64,000 nt of DNA from Gammaproteobacteria bacterium (GTDB lineage: Bacteria > Pseudomonadota > Gammaproteobacteria > Enterobacterales > Alteromonadaceae): NCBI GenBank assembly GCA_018826295.1, contig JAHJZX010000012.1, forward strand, positions 124,001 to 188,000. The letters run 5' to 3'. A program made the translations under genes and the position numbers. Numbering within the stretch: position 1 is the first letter of the stretch; every line of letters starts with the position of its first letter. A model generated the notes under the pieces. The model saw only the letters and a list, made by a program, of their open reading frames with translations, was not told the DNA's origin and searched no databases. This document shows, piece by piece, positions 1 to 7,670 of this stretch.

Positions 1-298
1 GCGAGCTTTGAAACCGCTGCGGGTTTAGCCGGTAGTATTGCTCGCATTCTGTCTGGTTGGCCTGCGGAATGGCAACTTCGGCGTTTATCAGCGCATCGAG
101 AAAGTTGTCATCACTAGCAGTGTTGGCTTCACTTTTTACGCTAAGCCCCAGTGCTTTGGCGCGCTGGCGCAGCAGCTCACCAATAATCAGTGACTCGGCC
201 GCCTTTAGCATGGCCGCGCGTTTATCGCTGGCCGGGTGGTACTGCATTTCGGCCATTATTGCCGCTTCGCTGATACTGGCTTGGTTGACTTGTATCAT
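1..298 (-). CDS. PpiC-type peptidylprolyl isomerase, N-terminal part (runs off the window)
   Basis: The minus-strand reading frame starts with ATG at 298, preceded by an AGAGG ribosome binding site, and stays open to the window edge, so only about 99 N-terminal residues are visible. The protein starts MIQVNQASISEAAIMAEMQY and continues as a charged, helical, Ala-rich segment. This resembles the N-terminal domain of NifM/SurA/PpiC-like isomerases, which are often found directly downstream of narI in gammaproteobacteria, where they may help nitrate reductase fold. The catalytic parvulin domain would lie outside the window, so the isomerase call is inference from the N-terminus and the position. 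No signal peptide is visible, so a cytoplasmic protein is likely. Confidence 0.6.
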   Translation of the reverse strand, partial: MIQVNQASISEAAIMAEMQYHPASDKRAAMLKAAESLIIGELLRQRAKALGLSVKSEANTASDDNFLDALINAEVAIPQANQTECEQYYRLNPQRFQSS

Positions 299-326
299 AT
301 TAAACCTCTGTAATCTGCTGCGTTAT

Positions 327-421
327 TGGGGCGCAATGATGCGCCCCTACAATGGTCAGATTGTAAATCGACACTTTGTTTGAAACCGAAGTGTCCCGTA
401 GGGGCGCATCCTTGCGCCCTA
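327..421. repeat. Imperfect palindromic repeat between narI and the PpiC-like gene
   Basis: Arms 327-350 and 398-421 are inverted copies, 24 nt each and matching at 22. Each arm is itself partly palindromic (GCGCAATGATGCGC in the left arm). A smaller inverted pair, gacactt/aagtgtc, lies between them. The architecture is that of a small non-coding mobile or REP-like intergenic element. It would fold as a strong hairpin in the nar transcript between narI and the isomerase gene. Confidence 0.7.
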
Positions 422-444
422 GAGCAATGGTTGCCAGTTCTGAA

Positions 445-1134
445 TTAGCGCACAAAACGCTGGCGAACTATCTGGTGCTGACGGCTGATGTACTGCACCG
501 GCACGCTTAACATGTGCACTAAGCGGCTAAACGGAAACACCACAAACAATGTCATACCTAAAAACACGTGCAGTTTAAAAATCCAGTGCACGCCGCTAAT
601 GGCTTCTGCTGCTGCCACGCTGTTAAAGGTAACGGTGTTTTGCGCCCAGGCCATCAGTTTTAGCATCTCAGCACCATCTAAATGGCCCATCGATACCGTG
701 ATACTCAGCAAGCCCAGAATTAACTGTGCATAGAGTAAAAACAAAATGGCAATATCCATGGTATTACTGTTAGCGCGAATGCGCGGGTTAAACAGCCGGC
801 GTTTAATCAGCACCGTTAGGCCATAAAAGCAGATCAGACCAAACAAGCCACCGGCGCCAATGGCGATAAGTTGCTTCATCTGGGTGGTAATACCAAACAG
901 GTACCAAATTTCTTTTGGCATCAGTAAACCAAAGAAATGGCCTAAAAAGATGCCCAGTACGCCGATGTGAAAAGCTATGCTGCCTTTACGCAGTTGTTTG
1001 CTTTCCAGCAGCTGGCTGGAGCTGGTTTTCCAGCTGTATTGCTCTCTGTCGTAGCGGATCCAACTGCCAATCACCATAATGGCGATGGCAATGTAGGGGT
1101 AAATGCCAAAGGCAAACAGATTTAAGTGTGCCAT
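445..1134 (-). CDS. narI: Respiratory nitrate reductase gamma subunit NarI (cytochrome b)
   Basis: This 229-residue membrane subunit carries the two b-type hemes that take electrons from quinol and pass them to NarH. About five hydrophobic helices are visible. The four expected heme ligands are in place: His56 and His66 in an FHIGVLGIFLGHFFG stretch, and His189 and His207 near the C-terminus (KLH and RLVH). The length is close to that of the E. coli protein. It is the last structural gene of narGHJI. Its AGGAG ribosome binding site overlaps the stop of narJ, which fixes the start at 1134 and suggests coupled translation. Confidence 0.95.
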   Translation of the reverse strand: MAHLNLFAFGIYPYIAIAIMVIGSWIRYDREQYSWKTSSSQLLESKQLRKGSIAFHIGVLGIFLGHFFGLLMPKEIWYLFGITTQMKQLIAIGAGGLFGLICFYGLTVLIKRRLFNPRIRANSNTMDIAILFLLYAQLILGLLSITVSMGHLDGAEMLKLMAWAQNTVTFNSVAAAEAISGVHWIFKLHVFLGMTLFVVFPFSRLVHMLSVPVQYISRQHQIVRQRFVR

Positions 1135-1146
1135 GTTAATGCTCCT

Positions 1147-1917
1147 TTAAGCGCGCTTAGCTGCGGCTGCTTTATAAAGTTGTTGCCCGGCTTCTTCGCT
1201 GCCCAGCAGCTCAGTGCTAAGTGGAATAAACTGATCGCGACGCTGGCCATCTGTCGGTTTATTGCCACTGCCGCAGGCTGAATTAGCTTGCTCGTTACCG
1301 ATAAAGCTAACCATTTCCTCTTCCCAGACTTTATCCAGCGCTTTGGGCGTATCGTCGCGCTGCTCACTGGCAATTTGCGCTTTAATATCGGCTAAATCGA
1401 CCTCTGCCGCAGATAGCGCCACCAGGGTGGCGAAAATGCCGGCGTAGTCTGACTCGCGCTGCTGCAGGCGGCACAGCAGTACCGCCAGCACAGGGGCAAT
1501 CTCTACCAGACCAATTTGCGCATTTTGCTCGCCCTGGGTCGATAAAAACTCCAGGTAAAGCGGCAGGTAGTCCGGTAGCTCTTTTACGCCGATATCCAGC
1601 CCGGCTTCGCGGTATTGCGCCATCAGGTTAACCATGGCCTGACCGCGGTCGCGCGACTCACCATGAATATGCTCAAATATCAGCAAGGACAGTGAGCGCC
1701 CGCGCTCGAACAGGCCATCGTATTCTGATTGCCAGTCCATCAGCTCACCACTGCAGCGCGCTGTAATAAAAGCATTTAACTGCTGCTTAAGCTCTGCCGC
1801 GATAGCGGCATCGGCCACTATCGCCAGCAACTCTGCTTTGGCATCAATTAACGCCTGCTTCGGGTAGTCCAGCAGTAAGGACAACAGTTGTAGTATCGGC
1901 ATGCTTGTTGTTGACAT
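1147..1917 (-). CDS. narJ: Nitrate reductase assembly chaperone NarJ
   Basis: This 256-residue soluble chaperone helps insert the molybdenum cofactor into NarG and holds the NarGH complex before membrane attachment. The N-terminus has the typical LLSLLLDYP segment, followed by an all-helical domain containing ERGRSLSLLIFEHIHGES, a conserved stretch of the NarJ/TorD superfamily. The protein ends with a low-complexity Ala-rich tail. It lies 5 nt downstream of narH and 12 nt upstream of narI in the same operon. The start at 1917 has an AGGA motif that overlaps the narH stop; an internal Met at residue 6 is a possible alternative. Confidence 0.93.
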   Translation of the reverse strand: MSTTSMPILQLLSLLLDYPKQALIDAKAELLAIVADAAIAAELKQQLNAFITARCSGELMDWQSEYDGLFERGRSLSLLIFEHIHGESRDRGQAMVNLMAQYREAGLDIGVKELPDYLPLYLEFLSTQGEQNAQIGLVEIAPVLAVLLCRLQQRESDYAGIFATLVALSAAEVDLADIKAQIASEQRDDTPKALDKVWEEEMVSFIGNEQANSACGSGNKPTDGQRRDQFIPLSTELLGSEEAGQQLYKAAAAKRA

Positions 1918-1922
1918 CGTAT

Positions 1923-3458
1923 TTAGTCCTTAATCTCAACCGGGATAACCTGACGTACACCTTTGGCTTTAGTACCAAACAGGTTGACGCCGTTATTGCC
2001 ATCGCCACAGCCATTACCAAAACTAAAACCACAGCTTGATTTTAAGTCGTAGGCGTTTTCGGCATAGGCACGGTGACTGGTAGGAATAACAAACCTGTCT
2101 TCATAGTTTGCCAGTGCCATATAGCGGTACATTTCTTCTACCTGTACCGGCGTTAAGCCCACTTGTTTTAACACCTCGGCATCTTCTACACCGTCTACCT
2201 GCTGCGCGCGTTTAAAGGCGCGCATCGCGATCATCCGCTCCAGCGCCCGCACTACCGGCGCTTCATCACCTGCGGTGAGCATATTAGCCAGGTAACGCAG
2301 CGGAATACGCAGCGATTTCAGATCCGGAATTTCGCCGTTCATGCCAACATGGCCGGCCTGCACTGCACTTTGAATAGGTGACAGTGGCGGTACATACCAC
2401 ACCATTGGTAAGGTGCGGTACTCAGGGTGCAGCGGCAGCGCCACTTTCCACTCCATCGCCATCATATAAACCGGTGAGCGCTGGGCAGCTTTAATCCAGT
2501 TATCGCTGATGCCTTCGGCACGTGCTGCGGCAATTACTATTGGATCGTTCGGATCAAGGAAGATATCCAGCTGCGCTTGATATAAGTCTTTCTCGTTTGG
2601 CGTATTAGCCGCCACTTCAATTTTATCGGCGTCATACAGCAGCACGCCCAAGTAGCGGATGCGGCCAACACAGGTTTCTGAACAGACTGTCGGCTGGCCG
2701 GCTTCAATGCGCGGGAAGCAGAAAGTACATTTTTCGGATTTACCGGTTTTCCAGTTGTAATAGATTTTTTTGTACGGGCAGGCCGATACACACATGCGCC
2801 AGCCACGGCATTTATCCTGATCAATCAGTACTATGCCATCTTCTTCGCGCTTATAAATGGCGCCGCTGGGGCAGGCCGCGACACAGGCCGGGTTTAAGCA
2901 GTGCTCACATAAACGTGGCAGGTACATCATAAAAGTCTTTTCAAACTGACCGTAGATGTCCTTTTGCACTACTTCATTGAAATTCTGGTCGATTTTGCGC
3001 TTAGCAAACTCGGTACCGAGAATTTCTTCCCAGTTTGGGCCCCATTCAATTTTTTCCATGCGTTGGCCGCTGATCAACGAGCGCGGCCGTGCTACCGGCT
3101 GGTGCTTGGTATCACCCACATTGTGTAAATGCTGGTAATCAAAATCGAACGGCTCGTAGTAGTCGTCAATTTCCGGTAAGTCCGGGTTAGCGAAAATGTT
3201 TGCCAGAATGCGGCGTTTACCGCCGATTTTCAGCTCCAGCTTGCCGCTTTTATTGCGTACCCAGCCGCCGTTCCATTTTTGCTGGTTTTCCCACTCTTTC
3301 GGAAAACCAATACCGGGTTTGGTTTCAACGTTGTTAAACCAGGCGTACTCGACGCCTTCACGCGAGGTCCAGACATTTTTACAAGTGATGGAGCAAGTGT
3401 GGCAACCTATGCACTTGTCTAAATTCAGCACCATGCCTATTTGGGCTCTGACTTTCAT
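1923..3458 (-). CDS. narH: Respiratory nitrate reductase beta subunit NarH (iron-sulfur)
   Basis: This 511-residue electron-transfer subunit relays electrons from NarI hemes to NarG through four clusters. Four cysteine groups are visible: CIGCHTCSITC near the N-terminus, CEHCLNPACVAACP, CRGWRMCVSACP (Trp in place of one Cys, as expected for the [3Fe-4S] cluster), and CTFC followed by CSETC. The length and motif order match the E. coli protein. The start at 3458 follows an AGGA site. A 158-nt gap filled by a palindromic element separates it from narG, which is unusual because these two genes are normally almost adjacent. Confidence 0.96.
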   Translation of the reverse strand: MKVRAQIGMVLNLDKCIGCHTCSITCKNVWTSREGVEYAWFNNVETKPGIGFPKEWENQQKWNGGWVRNKSGKLELKIGGKRRILANIFANPDLPEIDDYYEPFDFDYQHLHNVGDTKHQPVARPRSLISGQRMEKIEWGPNWEEILGTEFAKRKIDQNFNEVVQKDIYGQFEKTFMMYLPRLCEHCLNPACVAACPSGAIYKREEDGIVLIDQDKCRGWRMCVSACPYKKIYYNWKTGKSEKCTFCFPRIEAGQPTVCSETCVGRIRYLGVLLYDADKIEVAANTPNEKDLYQAQLDIFLDPNDPIVIAAARAEGISDNWIKAAQRSPVYMMAMEWKVALPLHPEYRTLPMVWYVPPLSPIQSAVQAGHVGMNGEIPDLKSLRIPLRYLANMLTAGDEAPVVRALERMIAMRAFKRAQQVDGVEDAEVLKQVGLTPVQVEEMYRYMALANYEDRFVIPTSHRAYAENAYDLKSSCGFSFGNGCGDGNNGVNLFGTKAKGVRQVIPVEIKD

Positions 3459-3490
3459 GTTAATTCCTCAAATCTTGTTAGGGGGCATAA

Positions 3491-3616
3491 TCCACAATGA
3501 TGGATGTCTCGTCAGAGCAAGGCGGGGCAGGTTCGAAAAAGCGCAGTTTACCTTTGAGTAAATGAGCATTTTGAGACCTGGCCCAACGCCGCACTGGCGT
3601 GAAAGACGCGTTGTGG
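3491..3616. repeat. Large imperfect palindromic element between narG and narH
   Basis: The spacer between narG and narH folds on itself over almost its whole length. The ends pair (tccacaa at 3491 with ttgtgg at 3611-3616), the flanks pair (ggcggggcaggt with acctggcccaacgcc), and the centre is a small hairpin TTTAC-CTTTGA-GTAAA at 3547-3562. It ends exactly at the narG stop. The shape is that of a repetitive intergenic palindrome of about 125 bp. In the mRNA it would make a long hairpin between the catalytic and the iron-sulfur subunit genes. Confidence 0.65.
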
Positions 3617-6600
3617 TTATGCCTCCTTGTCTAGCCAGTCGACTTTGCTCATTTTGCGCACCACGACAAATTCATCGCGGTTACAGCCAACGGTGCCGTA
3701 GTAGTTAAAGCCGTAGGATTGCTGGGCATAGCCACCGATCATATGGGTGGGTTTCATTACGGCCCGGGTGACCGAGTTATGAATACCACCGCGGGTGCCG
3801 GTAAGCTCGCTGCCCGGTACGTTTACAATGCGCTCCTGAGCGTGGTACATCATGCTCATGCCTTCCGGCACCCGTTGTGACACCACAGCACGGGCGGCGA
3901 TGGCGCCGTTAACGTTAAAGATTTCAATCCAGTCGTTGTCTTCAATGCCGGCCGCTGCAGCGTCGGTTTCGCTTAACCAGACGATAGGGCCGCCACGCGA
4001 CAGCGTCAGCATTAACAGGTTGTCAGAATACGTACTGTGGATACCCCATTTCTGGTGCGGCGTGATCCAGTTCAGTACCACCTCTTTATTGCCGTTCGGT
4101 TTTTTGTTCAGCACCGGCTGCACGGTTTTGAGGTTAATTGGCGGCTTGTAGCTGCACAGCTGCTCGCCAAAATCGCGCATCCACTCGTGATCCTGATAAA
4201 ACTGCTGGCGGCCGGTAATGGTGCGCCATGGGATCAGCTCGTGTACGTTGGTGTAGCCAGCGTTGTACGACACATGTTCATCCTCAAGACCTGACCAGGT
4301 AGGCGAGCTGATGATCTTGCGCGGCTGCGCCACGATATCGTTAAAGCGGATTTTCTCATCCGCCTTTGGCAGGGCTAAATGGGTATGGTCGCGACCGGTA
4401 ATTTTACCCAGCGCTTCCCAGGCTTTAACCGCAACATGGCCGTTGGTTTCTGGCGCTAAGGATAAAATCATCTCGCAGGCGTCGATGGCGCTGTCAATCT
4501 TCGCCATGCCTTTGTTAATGCCTTCGTCGGTATGCACCCGGTTGAGTTTTTTCAGGAAGCTGACTTCCTCTTTAGTGTCCCAACCGATGCCTTTGCCGCC
4601 GTTGCCGATTTTCTCCAGCAAGGGGCCAATCGAGGTAAAGCGGGCATAAGTATTAGGGTAGTCACGCTCGACAATATTAATGTGCGGCATGGTGATACCC
4701 GGAATGGCATCACACTCTCCTTTCCACCAGGCTTTAACACCATAAGGTTGGGCCAGTTCGGTCGGAGTGTCATGGTGCATTGGCGTGGTAACCACGTCGG
4801 TTTCAACGCCTAAGTGGCCAACGGAAGCTTTGGAAAACGCCTTGGCAATGCCTTTGAAAATTTCCCAGTCGCTACGCGCTTCCCATACCGGGTCAATAGC
4901 GGCGGTTAACGGGTGAATAAACGGATGCATATCCGAGGTATTCATGTCGTCTTTTTCATACCAGGTGGCGGTAGGCAACACGATGTCGGAATACAGACAG
5001 GTGGTGGACATACGGAAATCCAGCGTCACCCATAAGTCGACCTTGCCTTCGGCGCCTTTGTCAGTCCACTCGATGTCCTGTGGCTTTTTACCGCCGAATT
5101 CGCCTAAGTCTTTACCGAGCAAACCATGTTTGGTGCCCAAAAAGTGCTTCAGCATATATTCGTGGCCTTTACCGCTGGAGCCCAGCAGGTTAGAGCGCCA
5201 GATAAACATATTGCGCGGGAAGTTTTGCGGGCTGTCGGGCTGCTCGCAGGCAAACTTAATGCTGCGATCTTTTAGCTGCTGCAGCACATAGTCTTTTAGC
5301 TCAACACCGGCGGCTTTGGCTTTAGCGGCCAGCCCCAACGGGTTCACACCCAGTTGTGGCGCTGATGGCAACCAACCCATCCGTTCGGCGCGGGCGTTAA
5401 AGTCGACGATACTGCCACTCCACTTTTCTTTGTTCGCCAGTGGAGACACCACTTCGGTCATATCCAGCTTTTCATAGCGCCACTGGCTGGAGTGGTTATA
5501 GAAGAACGAGGTACCGTTCATATGACGCGGTGGCCGCTGCCAGTCCAGTGCAAACGCCAGCGGGGTCCAGCCGGTTTGTGGCCGCAGTTTTTCCTGGCCA
5601 ACATAGTGCGCCCAGCCGCCGCCGCTTTGGCCGATACAGCCGCACATCATCAACATATTAATTAAACCGCGGTAGTTCATGTCCATGTGGTACCAGTGGT
5701 TTAATGCTGCACCGACAATCACCATAGAGCGGCCGCGGGTTTTATCGGCATTGCGGGCAAATTCGCGCGCTACCCGAATCACATCTTCCGGCTTAACACC
5801 GGTAATCGGTTGCTGCCAACCCGGGGTATAAGGCACGTTGTCGTCATAAGATTTGGCGCGGCTGTCATCACCAATACCGTTATCTACGCCATAGTGCGCC
5901 AGCATTAAATCAAATACGGTGGCCACCAACGCCGTGCTGCCATCGGCCAGTTCGACGCGTTTGGCCGGAATTTTACGAATTTGCACCTCGTCATGCGCAG
6001 TGTGCTGGAAGTACTGATATTCGTGCGGCGCACCGCCAAAATACGGGAAGGCCACCTCGACCAGCTCGTCGCGGTTGTCTTTTAGCGATAACTGTAAGTC
6101 GATTTCGCCGTCTTTATCTTTTTGCTCCAGGTTCCATTTACCGGCCTGGCCCCAGCGATAACCAATGGCACCATTGGGGCTGGTTAAGCGGCCATCACTG
6201 TTAATGGCAATGGTTTTCCAGTCGGGGTTATTGTCTTCACCGAGGTTATTCACTAAATCGGCAGCGCGTAAAAACCGGCCCTGTGTCAGATGCTTGTCAC
6301 CTTGCTCCAGCATCACCAGCATCGGCATATCGGTGGTGCGTTTTACATAGTCGGTAAAATACGCACTTGGGTTATCAACGTGGAATTCTTTTAAAATGAC
6401 ATGGCCAAAGGCCATTGCCAGTGCGGCATCGGTACCCTGACGTGGCGCTAACCAGGTGTCACCAAATTTAGATGCTTCAGAGTAATCCGAGGTGATAACA
6501 CAGGTTTTGGTGCCTTTGTAGCGTACTTCGGTTAAAAAGTGCGCATCGGGCGTGCGGGTTTGCGGCACATTAGAGCCCCAGACAATAATGTAATTTGAGT

Positions 6601-7336
6601 TATACCAGTCGGCCGATTCCGGCACGTCGGTTTGCTCGCCCCATACCTGCGGTGACGCCGGTGGCAAGTCGCAGTACCAGTCGTAGAAGCTTAAACAGTT
6701 ACCGCCAATTAACGATAAATAACGCGCACCGGCGGCGTAAGACACCATCGACATCGCCGGAATAGGCGAGAAGCCGGTAACCCTGTCCGGGCCATAGGTT
6801 TTAGTGGTGTAGACATTTGAAGCGGCAATCAGCTCGTTCACTTCATCCCAGCTGGCGCGGACAAAACCGCCTAAACCACGGCGCTCTTTATAGCTTTTGG
6901 CTTTTTCTGGGTTGCTGACAATAGATTCCCAGGCTTTTACCGGATCTTTGTGCGCGGCTTTGGCTTCGCGCCATAGTTTCATCAGCTGCTGGCGTACCTT
7001 GGGGTATTTTAAGCGGTTGGCGCTGTAGATATACCAGGAATAGCTGGCGCCACGCGGGCAGCCGCGCGGTTCGTGGTTGGGTAAATCCGGCCGGGTGCGT
7101 GGGTAGTCAGTTTGCTGGGTTTCCCAGGTGACTAAACCGTCTTTTACATAAATTTTCCAGCTGCATGAGCCGGTGCAGTTAACACCATGGGTAGAGCGCA
7201 CAACTTTATCGTGCTGCCAGCGTTGGCGGTAACCCTGTTCCCAGGTTCTATCTTCATTAGTGGTAACACCGTGGCCATCGGCGAACGGGGCTTTGCGGGT
7301 TTTAAAAAACCGCAGTTTGTCGAGTAGGTGACTCAT
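3617..7336 (-). CDS. narG: Respiratory nitrate reductase alpha subunit NarG (molybdenum catalytic)
   Basis: This 1239-residue subunit reduces nitrate to nitrite in the cytoplasm at a bis-MGD molybdenum centre. Near the N-terminus lies HGVNCTGSCSWKIYVKDG, which holds the His and Cys ligands of the FS0 cluster, followed by NHEPRGCPRGASYSWYIYS. The downstream GGNCLSFYDWYCDLPPASPQ stretch carries the conserved DWYCDLP region of the active site. Length and motif order match E. coli NarG. The start at 7336 has a CAGGAG ribosome binding site. It is the first gene of narGHJI, behind a promoter with an FNR box at about -41.5. Confidence 0.97.
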   Translation of the reverse strand: MSHLLDKLRFFKTRKAPFADGHGVTTNEDRTWEQGYRQRWQHDKVVRSTHGVNCTGSCSWKIYVKDGLVTWETQQTDYPRTRPDLPNHEPRGCPRGASYSWYIYSANRLKYPKVRQQLMKLWREAKAAHKDPVKAWESIVSNPEKAKSYKERRGLGGFVRASWDEVNELIAASNVYTTKTYGPDRVTGFSPIPAMSMVSYAAGARYLSLIGGNCLSFYDWYCDLPPASPQVWGEQTDVPESADWYNSNYIIVWGSNVPQTRTPDAHFLTEVRYKGTKTCVITSDYSEASKFGDTWLAPRQGTDAALAMAFGHVILKEFHVDNPSAYFTDYVKRTTDMPMLVMLEQGDKHLTQGRFLRAADLVNNLGEDNNPDWKTIAINSDGRLTSPNGAIGYRWGQAGKWNLEQKDKDGEIDLQLSLKDNRDELVEVAFPYFGGAPHEYQYFQHTAHDEVQIRKIPAKRVELADGSTALVATVFDLMLAHYGVDNGIGDDSRAKSYDDNVPYTPGWQQPITGVKPEDVIRVAREFARNADKTRGRSMVIVGAALNHWYHMDMNYRGLINMLMMCGCIGQSGGGWAHYVGQEKLRPQTGWTPLAFALDWQRPPRHMNGTSFFYNHSSQWRYEKLDMTEVVSPLANKEKWSGSIVDFNARAERMGWLPSAPQLGVNPLGLAAKAKAAGVELKDYVLQQLKDRSIKFACEQPDSPQNFPRNMFIWRSNLLGSSGKGHEYMLKHFLGTKHGLLGKDLGEFGGKKPQDIEWTDKGAEGKVDLWVTLDFRMSTTCLYSDIVLPTATWYEKDDMNTSDMHPFIHPLTAAIDPVWEARSDWEIFKGIAKAFSKASVGHLGVETDVVTTPMHHDTPTELAQPYGVKAWWKGECDAIPGITMPHINIVERDYPNTYARFTSIGPLLEKIGNGGKGIGWDTKEEVSFLKKLNRVHTDEGINKGMAKIDSAIDACEMILSLAPETNGHVAVKAWEALGKITGRDHTHLALPKADEKIRFNDIVAQPRKIISSPTWSGLEDEHVSYNAGYTNVHELIPWRTITGRQQFYQDHEWMRDFGEQLCSYKPPINLKTVQPVLNKKPNGNKEVVLNWITPHQKWGIHSTYSDNLLMLTLSRGGPIVWLSETDAAAAGIEDNDWIEIFNVNGAIAARAVVSQRVPEGMSMMYHAQERIVNVPGSELTGTRGGIHNSVTRAVMKPTHMIGGYAQQSYGFNYYGTVGCNRDEFVVVRKMSKVDWLDKEA

Positions 7337-7391
7337 GGTTTACTCCTGGTCTTGTCCTGCATGAACAGACATATTGCTTTTCTGGTATGCA

Positions 7392-7398
7392 CACTATA
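7392..7398 (-). promoter_or_regulatory. -10 element of the narG promoter
   Basis: On the minus strand the hexamer TATAGT (7398 to 7393) stands about 28 nt downstream of the FNR box centre. This predicts transcription starting near 7385-7386 and a leader of about 50 nt before the narG ATG. It is a good match to a sigma-70 -10 box without an obvious -35, as expected for a class II FNR-activated promoter. Confidence 0.6.
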
Positions 7399-7419
7399 GA
7401 AACAACAGGCGGATGATGC

Positions 7420-7433
7420 TTGATTTAGATCAC
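7420..7433 (-). promoter_or_regulatory. FNR box of the narG promoter
   Basis: TTGATTTAGATCAC matches the FNR consensus TTGAT-N4-ATCAA at nine of ten positions. Its centre (7426.5) lies about 41 nt upstream of the start site predicted from the -10 box, the classical distance for anaerobic activation by FNR. Confidence 0.75.
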
Positions 7434-7471
7434 GCTAACCAGAGCGCTAAATAGCTGATAAAAAACGAAAA

Positions 7472-7584
7472 TACCCACAAGGTGGTAGTGTGGGTAGCGC
7501 CGTAATCGCCGACAATAGGCGGGTGTTTACCCCTTGCGGTATAAAGTGGCGAGCGCCAGCTACCCCGACGGGAAAAAGGGGGTA
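7472..7584. promoter_or_regulatory. Cluster of NarL-type heptamers between narG and narX
   Basis: Five heptamers close to the NarL consensus TACYYMT occur here: TACCCAC at 7472-7478 (plus) and 7490-7496 (minus), TACCCCT at 7528-7534 (plus, full match), and TACCCCG/TACCCCC at 7561-7567 (plus) and 7578-7584 (minus). Two of the pairs are inverted repeats. Their position 50-160 nt upstream of the FNR box resembles the arrangement at E. coli narG. Binding is inferred from motif match only. With the promoter elements, they account for most of the 7337-7670 intergenic region. Confidence 0.5.
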
Positions 7585-7670
7585 GCTCAATTGTGCCGGC
7601 GGTTTTTATAACAAAGCGGCGTAATAACAGATAAGCAGGTATGCTTAAGCAGTAAATAAGCGGAGTGGTT

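Noticed and set aside
57..383. Plus-strand frame of 108 codons at the left edge
   Set aside because: Lies antisense to the PpiC-like gene, which has a ribosome binding site and family-like sequence; the plus-strand translation looks like a shadow and runs into the inverted repeat.
3852..5661. Several plus-strand frames of 70-130 codons inside narG
   Set aside because: All are antisense to a full-length, conserved narG and have no family resemblance or ribosome binding sites.
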